From: JAIBCC01 sp963763855
GTDB taxonomy: Bacteria; Acidobacteriota; Blastocatellia; Pyrinomonadales; Pyrinomonadaceae
Length of the DNA stretch: 64,000 bases
Assembly: GCA_963763855.1 (NCBI GenBank)
Contig: CAVXPU010000005.1
Coordinates: forward strand, 868,001 to 932,000
Direction of reading: 5' to 3'
The notes below the pieces were generated by a model, which saw only the letters and a program-made list of their open reading frames with translations, was not told the origin of the DNA and made no database searches. The translations under genes were made by a program, and so were the position numbers. This document shows, one piece after another, positions 39,667 to 46,081 of the stretch (within the stretch, counting starts at the first letter, position 1; each line of letters begins with the position of its first letter).

Positions 39667-40749
39667 TTACTTGATCTTCGCCAATAAACCGCCGATTATC
39701 TTATCAATCGCGGCTTTCACAGCATCATCGGGTTTGCCTTTAACTTTTGCACTCTCACTTGCCGTGGCAACAACTGTTTTGCCGTCTTTGCCGTAAATTG
39801 TGATTACAATTTCGGCTTCCGAATCGCCAAGTTTTGCGGTATCGCTGTTTCCCGTAACCTTGCCGAAAAGTCCGCCGATTTTTGCTCCGCTCGATTCTTT
39901 GATCTTTTTAAGCTCAACTCCGATAACGTTTACGAATTTTCCAGTCAGTAAATCTGCTTGCGAATTTATCGCAAAACCGCTCATTCCATTGGCGGAAAGT
40001 TTGCTCGAAATATAAGTGCGAAGCTCGTCTTGGTTAACTTTTGAAGCGTTGCCGGAAAAGAAGTCAATCGCCACTGTTTTCATGTTTGAGGCTTTCATCT
40101 CGCGTTCGCCGTCTTCATTGCGTCCACCGACTTCGGTTGTCGCGTTCATATTCATCATTTCGCCCGGATTCGGCATCAATTCCTGCTCGGAATCAACTTC
40201 TTTGTAATCTGTCGGAATTTCAAAAAAGGCTTGATCGAGCGGGGCTTTTGAAAGTGCGGTCGTTTCAAAACTCGAAGTCGTTGTAAGTTTGCCGTTTTGA
40301 TACATTTTGCGGGTTCCTTCCAAAAAGAAGCCCGGATTTTGCATCTTTCCCATGATAATTTTCGGACGGCAGCCGCCTTTACTCCCTTGGATTTGGACGC
40401 GGCAAGTATCAGAATTAAGCGAAAGCGTTACAAACCAGCCTTCTTCTTCCGTCATTAGATCAGCCTTTCCATCACACGAATCAGCCGAAGTTACAAGAGT
40501 TGTAACATGCTTGAGCCATCTCGCTTGCAAACCAAACATTTCCTGACGCTTGCCCGAATCTGTCACGGTTGACGAAACGGTCATCGTTCCTTTTATTACC
40601 ACAGGTTTATTGACCGGACGACGTTTTAGTTGTTCGGGCGAGAGACCTGACCAATCGTAGTAGTCAATAAAATACGCACGTTTTTTGTCGCTGACAGTTA
40701 CATCCTGCTTCAAATCGCACTGCCGAATGGTTGCATTATTCGGCATCAT
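39667..40749 (-). CDS. exported protein of unknown function, C-terminal part of a frame-broken gene
   Basis: 360 residues. MPNNATIRQCDLKQDVTVSD and RAYFIDYYDWSGLSPEQLK continue the strand pattern of the preceding frame without a signal peptide of its own. LQARWLKHVTTLVTSADSCD, SLNSDTCRVQIQGSKGGCRP and LDQAFFEIPTDYKEVDSEQE follow. The last third is a separate domain (SGFAINSQADLLTGKFVNVI, VVATASESAKVKGKPDDAV). No family name known. The frame starts at an ATG overlapping the stop of the upstream frame by 14 nt, which looks like one gene broken by an extra base near 40746-40752. Confidence 0.6.
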   Translation of the reverse strand: MMPNNATIRQCDLKQDVTVSDKKRAYFIDYYDWSGLSPEQLKRRPVNKPVVIKGTMTVSSTVTDSGKRQEMFGLQARWLKHVTTLVTSADSCDGKADLMTEEEGWFVTLSLNSDTCRVQIQGSKGGCRPKIIMGKMQNPGFFLEGTRKMYQNGKLTTTSSFETTALSKAPLDQAFFEIPTDYKEVDSEQELMPNPGEMMNMNATTEVGGRNEDGEREMKASNMKTVAIDFFSGNASKVNQDELRTYISSKLSANGMSGFAINSQADLLTGKFVNVIGVELKKIKESSGAKIGGLFGKVTGNSDTAKLGDSEAEIVITIYGKDGKTVVATASESAKVKGKPDDAVKAAIDKIIGGLLAKIK

Positions 40750-41044
40750 ATTGTGCCATCATCGCCGAATTTTTATCATTCGGGTCAACTAATAATTTTC
40801 GATTCGTGTCGTTCACGAACTCCTTTTGACCAAGTAGTTTGTTCAAACGCAATACTTTCTCGCCCATATCCATTTTCTGCGAGATTTTGTAGTCGGAATA
40901 TTTGTTTCCGGTGGTTTGAACGGGGGTAGCAGTCGGAGCAGGGGCAGTGGTTTTAGCTCCGACAGGTTTTTTTGTTTGGCTCAAACCAATTAGGTTAAAC
41001 GCCAAAACGATTATTGAAAGTGTTAATAGTTTTCGTAAAGTCAT
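40736..41044 (-). CDS. exported protein, N-terminal part of the same frame-broken gene
   Basis: 102 residues with a signal peptide (LLTLSIIVLAFNLIGLSQ), a Pro/Thr/Ala linker (GAKTTAPAPTATPVQTTG) and DYKISQKMDMGEKVLRLNKL. It ends NSAMMAQYDAE just where the next frame opens with a Met-Met-Pro-Asn. Its first strand pattern (Y-K-I-S-Q-K-M) fits the beta-structure continued there. Probably not an independent small protein, though two overlapping genes cannot be excluded. Confidence 0.55.
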   Translation of the reverse strand: MTLRKLLTLSIIVLAFNLIGLSQTKKPVGAKTTAPAPTATPVQTTGNKYSDYKISQKMDMGEKVLRLNKLLGQKEFVNDTNRKLLVDPNDKNSAMMAQYDAE

Positions 41045-41058
41045 AATTTTTCTCCTAC

Positions 41059-41113
41059 TTGCGTTCTGACCGCCATGCGTGAAACACGCTTTCTATTGGT
41101 TGCGTTTCTGCCC
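41059..41113. repeat. degenerate GCAGAA-family repeat
   Basis: The right arm in reverse reads GCAGAAACGCAACCAATAGA then AAGCGTG, matching the GCAGAAACGC...AGCGTG arm at 45252. The left arm is decayed. It lies in the 70-nt gap between two secreted-protein genes. Confidence 0.45.
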
Positions 41114-41114
41114 T

Positions 41115-41774
41115 TTATTTATCTCTGCTGTAAACAATCGTTCCACCAGTTTTTGTATCAAGTTTGCCCATTTTGTATTCCCAGTCATATCGATCATATT
41201 TCGTATAATAAAAACGGATTCGATCTTGACTCGTGATTCCCGATTTTTTGTTCGTGATTGTCATCAAATTGCCGCTCAATTTGTATGTTCCGTCGGACGA
41301 AAAACTTGTTGTGGTTACGTTGTCATAAACGGAATCGCGTGACGTGCGAAATTGCGATGCACCTGCGAACGAAAATGTGCCGTTAGGGTGATATGTGTAT
41401 AAGAGAGCAACGCTACTGACGCTTGACCACGAACCTAGCAAGTCTTTTTGCAAGTTAGCATTCGCTCCGGCACTCGCTATTCGAAAGTCGTAAAGGATGT
41501 AATCGAGTGCCTGTTCCGCAGCGTCAAACATTGTTTGATACGGTTCACCGGCAGATATTACTGCAACTTTGTCACCTACTTGAATCAAAAGCAACGTTCC
41601 ATCGATCCTTAGATTGTCATTGCCTGATTTTTTGGTGATGTATTTTTTCACTTGAAAATAATCAAAACCTTGCATGGTTTTGCCTTTCTCATACCGACCG
41701 TAATCCGCCCGAAAACCGTTGTCAGTTGAAGGCTTGCCAGCTTGAAAAACTTGCCAAAAGATTGTATTCCGCAT
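41115..41774 (-). CDS. secreted paralog 1, C-terminal part (frame-broken)
   Basis: 219 residues. It carries on from the frame at 41722-42461 with TIFWQVFQAGKPSTDNGFRA, then KTMQGFDYFQVKKYITKKSG, DNLRIDGTLLLIQVGDKVAV, and a lipocalin/calycin-like final domain (LLGSWSSVSSVALLYTYHPN, GTFSFAGASQFRTSRD, YKLSGNLMTITNKKSG). It resembles the end of the paralog at 43760 only in that last domain (GTYKLSGN-L-TI versus GKYSVSGNDLTI). One extra base near 41750-41770 separates it from its N-terminal part. Confidence 0.6.
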   Translation of the reverse strand: MRNTIFWQVFQAGKPSTDNGFRADYGRYEKGKTMQGFDYFQVKKYITKKSGNDNLRIDGTLLLIQVGDKVAVISAGEPYQTMFDAAEQALDYILYDFRIASAGANANLQKDLLGSWSSVSSVALLYTYHPNGTFSFAGASQFRTSRDSVYDNVTTTSFSSDGTYKLSGNLMTITNKKSGITSQDRIRFYYTKYDRYDWEYKMGKLDTKTGGTIVYSRDK

Positions 41775-42461
41775 CGCTTTCCAAATTTCCGCTTGAAGCT
41801 ACAAATGGCTGCATTGAAATTGTATATTCCTGATATTCGGTCTTCTTTTTGAGAACAATTTCACCTTGAGAATCCTGCCGCGTCCATTTCGGCGGAGTGC
41901 TAAATTCGTAGTCGCTGATACTTCCCGAAAATGCTGAACTGCCACCTTGCGAAGTCGGCTTTGCTTTCGGAGTTTCCTTAATATCAATATCGATCGCACT
42001 TAAAAAAGCTTGAACATCATCCGCATACTTCGCATCGTTAAAGATCGATAAAAGACTGATAACCTTGCCTTTACCGCTGACGGTCGTGAGCATTGCGAGA
42101 ACTTTACTGCCTTCGTAATCAATCAATTCACCGCCGCTAACAATCGTAAAACCATCGGCTTCGCTCGTTTCTTTCTCAGGATTTCCGCTCGCCTTGAACG
42201 GGGTTTGGACAAGCGTTTTCCATACATAAGCAAAATCTTCCGAAGGTGTTCCGTGATTTGTAATGCTCGGATGAAGCATCATCATGCAGAATTTTCCTGC
42301 GGCTTTATCAATTGTGGAAACGTTTTCGCCGTGCCATTTTGACCTGCTGTCCAACCTTTCGGCGGCGTGAATGTCATCACGTCAAACTTTTGGGTTTGGG
42401 CAAATACATTACCCACAAACAGACAAATTGCAAAGACTAGTAATATTTTTTTCACAATCAT
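41722..42461 (-). CDS. secreted paralog 1, N-terminal part (frame-broken)
   Basis: The ATG at 42461 begins a signal peptide (MIVKKILLVFAICLFVGNVF, then AQ) and KFDVMTFTPPKGWT. After a one-base loss near 42330-42355 the reading continues KWHGENVSTIDKAAGKFCMM, HPSITNHGTPSEDFAYVWKT and FKASGNPEKETSEADGFTIV. That N-terminal 160-residue block is closely similar to the paralog at 43760. The start codon overlaps the upstream gene's stop (ATGA). A second break near 41750 ends this part. Function unknown. Confidence 0.6.
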
Positions 42462-43750
42462 TTTGTTAAAAGCGAAGCCAACTTGCTCCAGTCAAATTTA
42501 TATTGCATTGCTCGATGAAATTTCACATCGGTTAGTAATTTTCCCGATTTGTCCTTGGCGTTTGCATCAGGAAACTTTTCATTTAATGGCACGTTAATTT
42601 CATCAAGCCACTCAACCGAAATGGTTTTTACGTCAGCTTCGTTCATTGAGCTATAAAAATTAGAATCATAGCGATACAATGCCCATCCTTTTGATCTATC
42701 CGTGACAAACACATTGACGATTGTTTTTGCGTTTAGTTCATCGGGAAAATAGCCTCCATTAATTACCGATTTGTATTTCTCGTTTATTATTGCGGGCTGG
42801 TTTAGTTCATTTACAAACGCTTTTCTCATTAAAAGAAGCACTTCTTTATTTCTTTCAAAATCCTTTTTAATTTGTCCAACGATTGGTGCTGTTCGATTTA
42901 GATTTTTCTCATTTATATTTTCTTCTAATAAATCAATAAATTGCTTTCTGGTCAGTGGTTTAAAGGGGAGTTGATTGTCGGCAGACAGCATCACTAAATT
43001 TCTTATCTTGTAGTTGACAATATTTTCACGCTCTTTGGGATAGCCGGTTAAATGTCTGATAGTAAAATAGTTATCGGCTTCGTTTCCGAACGATAACGGC
43101 GGGGCGTTGGTGAGTTTCTCAGTTTTGATTTCCTTTTCAAAATTATCTTTAGGAGCAACCAAATATATTTCGCCCAGCGGTTTCGGTTTGCGATCATCAT
43201 GGATCGAATAGTAATACGAAAGTTCTTTTACTACCTCAAATGCACCGTCAAGGGTATAGCGGCTACCGGGGAAGGAATTGACGTTAATTGTCGCATATCC
43301 TTCATACATATTGCCAAACTGCCGACCGGGAACAATCGGCAAAATTTTCCCGAGATTGTTATACTGAAAGCCGTAATCGCCGATATGTATGCTGTAACCA
43401 AATGGCGTTTCTCCACCATTTACCGGAATAGAATTTACGCCATAGCAAACCGATTCTTTATACGGCTTCGGGTAAGCATCCTTAAATACCTGCAATATCG
43501 CCTGCATTTTATTTTGCACCGCAGGTGGCAATTTGACTGTTTTTTCCGCACCATAACCAAATTTTACCGGTCCCGTAATTGTCGCCGGAGGAAATTTATT
43601 TACGGGCTTAAAATGGTCGTCGTTGCCCTTGCCTTTGCTGATTCTGAATACCCAAGAGCCGTATTCACGCGTATCGGTTACGGTCTGAGCGAAAATAGGA
43701 GTTGAAGTCAATAAAATCAGCAAAAATAGAATTAGTTTTTTCATCATCAT
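42458..43750 (-). CDS. exported protein of unknown function between two paralogs
   Basis: 430 residues with a signal peptide (MKKLILFLLILLTSTPIFAQ) preceded by two extra Met codons. Mature part: GSWVFRISKGKGNDDHFKPV, VPGRQFGNMYEGYATINVNS, LSFGNEADNYFTIRHLTGYP, and GGYFPDELNAKTIVNVFVTD. No domain is recognised. Its stop overlaps the start of paralog 1 and it begins 9 nt after paralog 2 ends, so the three genes form one operon. Confidence 0.65.
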   Translation of the reverse strand: MMMKKLILFLLILLTSTPIFAQTVTDTREYGSWVFRISKGKGNDDHFKPVNKFPPATITGPVKFGYGAEKTVKLPPAVQNKMQAILQVFKDAYPKPYKESVCYGVNSIPVNGGETPFGYSIHIGDYGFQYNNLGKILPIVPGRQFGNMYEGYATINVNSFPGSRYTLDGAFEVVKELSYYYSIHDDRKPKPLGEIYLVAPKDNFEKEIKTEKLTNAPPLSFGNEADNYFTIRHLTGYPKERENIVNYKIRNLVMLSADNQLPFKPLTRKQFIDLLEENINEKNLNRTAPIVGQIKKDFERNKEVLLLMRKAFVNELNQPAIINEKYKSVINGGYFPDELNAKTIVNVFVTDRSKGWALYRYDSNFYSSMNEADVKTISVEWLDEINVPLNEKFPDANAKDKSGKLLTDVKFHRAMQYKFDWSKLASLLTK

Positions 43751-43759
43751 TTATCCGCC

Positions 43760-44566
43760 TCAGTCTTTTTTGATAAAATTCATCATTCCGGTCGCGTCGG
43801 TTAGTGCCAAATTAAAATACGTTTCCCGATTTTCGATACCGAATGTGAAAGTTTCACTCTCGCCGTTGGAATAAACGATTGTCAGATCATTTCCCGAAAC
43901 GCTGTATTTTCCTGACTTGCGACCTGTTTTGCCTCTGCTATCGGAAAAATTACCGTTAGTATCAAAACGGTAATCGCGGAGCACTCCTAACGGTGCGTTA
44001 TACGCATCGCGATAATGCCATTGCCAATGACCCACGATATTTGCCGTAATTGGTTTGGTTTGAGGAACTTCTTCCGGTTTCGGTGTCTCCTTAATATCAA
44101 CATCCATTCCTTCAAAAAACGCTTGAATGTCGTTTGTGTAGCCCGCATCGTTCATAATTGATATCAGACTGATAACTCTGCCTTTACCGCTCAAAATAGT
44201 AACCATCGCCAATGCTTTCGTGCCTTCGTAATCAATCAATTCGCCACCTTGAATCATGGTAAATCCGGCAAGTTCAGCAGTTTCCTTTTCAGGATTTCCA
44301 CTTGCTTTGAAAGCATCTTGCACCAGTTGTTTCCAAACGTATTTGAAATCATCCTCAGCATTTCCGTTAGACTGAATGCTTGGATAAAGCATAATCAGGC
44401 AGAATTTATTTGTAGATTTATTCATTGTCGAATAAACCTTAGCGTTATCGTTTTTCTGCAAAGTCCAACCTTTCGGCGGCGTGTAAGTCATTACGTCAAA
44501 CTTTTGAGTTTGGGCGAAAGTGGAAAACGCGGTTAGCAATAGAATTGTAAAAACTAATTTTTTCAT
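43760..44566 (-). CDS. secreted paralog 2, intact
   Basis: 268 residues. Signal peptide (LVFTILLLTAFSTFAQ), then QKFDVMTYTPPKGWTLQKND, KFCLIMLYPSIQSNGNAEDD, AFKASGNPEKETAELAGFTM and LIDYEGTKALAMVTILSGKG. The first 170 residues form the block shared with paralog 1. After a Pro/Glu linker comes a lipocalin-like domain (VGHWQWHYRDAYNAPLGVLR, DYRFDTNGNFSDS, SGKYSVSGNDLTIVYSNG). First gene of a three-gene leftward operon of secreted proteins. Function unknown. Confidence 0.68.
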   Translation of the reverse strand: MKKLVFTILLLTAFSTFAQTQKFDVMTYTPPKGWTLQKNDNAKVYSTMNKSTNKFCLIMLYPSIQSNGNAEDDFKYVWKQLVQDAFKASGNPEKETAELAGFTMIQGGELIDYEGTKALAMVTILSGKGRVISLISIMNDAGYTNDIQAFFEGMDVDIKETPKPEEVPQTKPITANIVGHWQWHYRDAYNAPLGVLRDYRFDTNGNFSDSRGKTGRKSGKYSVSGNDLTIVYSNGESETFTFGIENRETYFNLALTDATGMMNFIKKD

Positions 44567-44639
44567 ATCTTTTCACCCAAAATCCCTGCGTTTATTTGCG
44601 GGTAAACTGGTATTACTGAGTATTTGTATACAATTATGC

Positions 44640-45179
44640 CTATCTGCATCCGCCAAAACAGGTTTCGTTGTTAGAGGTGCATTGCCAAAATGGTGATGTT
44701 CCCGGACAACACGTTAAGGGATGAAGTGCGATACACCGCGATAAGTCGCCGACCGGGACGCAAATACCGGCACTTGAATCGGTAAAATTTGGATCACTAA
44801 CGCAAGAACTTTGAGCATTCGCGGCAATTGGAGCCAAAACAGTAGAAATCAGCGGCAAAGCAATCGCCATCGTTCCGTATTTGGCAAACATTTTTCGGCG
44901 ATCAATTGCTTCTATCGGGAAGCTGGTTTCAGCAGTTTCGCTCAGCAAATCTCGTTTATTTAGCATATCCAAAGTTAAGAAAATCAAATCGTCATTAAGT
45001 TGACTATTTATTTTTTTGAGATCAGAAATTGTCGTCTGACCATCGCAATTTTGCCAGATAAAAGCGGCAGTTTCGTTAAGGCAAAAAACCTGATCATTTT
45101 CGAGGTTATAAATCAAAGTTTCATTCTGTATTTGTTGCACCAAAGTATTTTTTGTCTTGGCTAAAGGTAATTTGTTCAT
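44640..45179 (-). CDS. PqqD-domain protein fused to a Tat-like segment and cysteine-rich tail
   Basis: 179 residues in three parts. Residues 10-85 are a PqqD/RRE-like peptide-binding domain (ENDQVFCLNETAAFIWQNCD, QTTISDLKKINSQLNDDL). DRRKMFAKYGTMAIALPLIS and on to ANAQS (93-123) look like a Tat-type signal or membrane anchor. The last 56 residues (124-179) hold 8 cysteines (126, 140, 149, 157, 158, 167, 174, 178) and end CFGGCR. The order suggests a carrier or precursor that brings its own recognition domain, but no radical SAM or other modifying enzyme is in view. The start has a CGGAGA site. Confidence 0.72.
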   Translation of the reverse strand: MNKLPLAKTKNTLVQQIQNETLIYNLENDQVFCLNETAAFIWQNCDGQTTISDLKKINSQLNDDLIFLTLDMLNKRDLLSETAETSFPIEAIDRRKMFAKYGTMAIALPLISTVLAPIAANAQSSCVSDPNFTDSSAGICVPVGDLSRCIALHPLTCCPGTSPFWQCTSNNETCFGGCR

Positions 45180-45251
45180 CTGTTTCTCCGTTATGATTTT
45201 TGAGGGAAATTACATTTTGTAGCTATTCATTTGGGATGGCTGGCTACAAAA

Positions 45252-45326
45252 GGCAGAAACGCGACTGTTAAGGAGCGTGTCAAATGTTCGAGTTGCTACA
45301 CGCTTCCTAAACCTTCTCACTCTGCC
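45252..45326. repeat. paired-hairpin repeat with GACTGTTAAGGAG core
   Basis: Left arm GGCAGAAACGCGACTGTTAA then GGAGCGTGT; right arm in reverse GGCAGAGTGAGAAGGTTTAG then GAAGCGTGT. Shares the GCAGAA head with the copies at 2101 and others, and the core with 36888. It lies in the spacer between divergent PqqD and sigma genes. Confidence 0.65.
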
Positions 45327-45407
45327 TGGTCTTCAAAATAAAATTTCCCTCTATACTAAATCGCGTAAGTTATTGTAAAATTGGCTCACACTACCCCCAA
45401 AAAATTT

Positions 45408-45965
45408 ATGGCTCAAGAAATTACCCTGCTCTTGAATGAATTAAATAATGGAAAACGAGAGGCTCTGGATAAACTGTTGCCGATTGTTTACGATGAATTG
45501 CGTCGTCTGGCTCATAGATATTTGCGAGAGGAATACAACGCGGAGACGATGCAAACGACGGCGTTGGTTCACGAAGCGTATTTGAAATTGGTCGATCAGC
45601 ATTCGGTTGATTGGGAAAATCGAGGGCAATTTTTCGCTATTGCCGCTCAATCGATGCGTCGGATTTTGATAGACAATGCCCGCGAAAAGCACGCCTATAA
45701 GCGAGACGGAATTAAAATCAGCCTCGATAATGCCGAAACAATTTCAGTTGAATTAAATCAAAGCTTACTGGATTTAGACGATGCTTTGAATGAACTGGCG
45801 ACTTTTGACGGACAACAAGTGCAGGTGGTCGAACTCCGCTATTTCGGCGGTTTAACGATAGAAGAAACCGCTCAAGTATTGAAAATCTCAACCGCCACCG
45901 TCAAACGCGAATGGGCAATCGCCCGGGCTTGGCTCTTTCAAAAAATAAATGGTGAGCCGATTTAG
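45408..45965 (+). CDS. ECF-type sigma factor (kinase-linked)
   Basis: 185 residues from the ATG at 45408 (an in-frame TTG at 45381 would add nine). Region 2: ELRRLAHRYLREEYNAETMQ, ALVHEAYLKLVDQ, FFAIAAQSMRRILIDNARE. Region 4: VQVVELRYFGGLTIEETAQV, TATVKREWAIARAWLF. This is the same class as the sigma at 11653, and again a Ser/Thr kinase gene follows (117 nt), here with a REP-like repeat between them. It likely controls genes with this kinase; target genes are not evident. Confidence 0.92.
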   Translation: MAQEITLLLNELNNGKREALDKLLPIVYDELRRLAHRYLREEYNAETMQTTALVHEAYLKLVDQHSVDWENRGQFFAIAAQSMRRILIDNAREKHAYKRDGIKISLDNAETISVELNQSLLDLDDALNELATFDGQQVQVVELRYFGGLTIEETAQVLKISTATVKREWAIARAWLFQKINGEPI

Positions 45966-46000
45966 TAAAAAAATCCGCGATTATTAGTAAGGAAAAAAAT

Positions 46001-46070
46001 GCAGAAGCCCGCACGCAGTAAGGGCGTAAATAGTTGACAGATAACACACTTACTTCGTGCGTGTTTCCGC
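46001..46070. repeat. paired-hairpin REP-like repeat, copy 4 (GCAGAA family)
   Basis: Left arm GCAGAAGCCCGCACGCAGTA then AGGGCG; right arm in reverse GCGGAAACACGCACGAAGTA then AGTGTGT. It fills the sigma-kinase spacer and ends 11 nt before the kinase ATG, which therefore has no Shine-Dalgarno sequence. Confidence 0.75.
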
Positions 46071-46081
46071 AAAAATAAAAT

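Noticed and set aside
40736..40749. Two independent overlapping genes at 39667-41044
   Set aside because: The downstream frame has no signal peptide and continues the fold of the upstream frame, so a broken single gene is more likely, though not proven.
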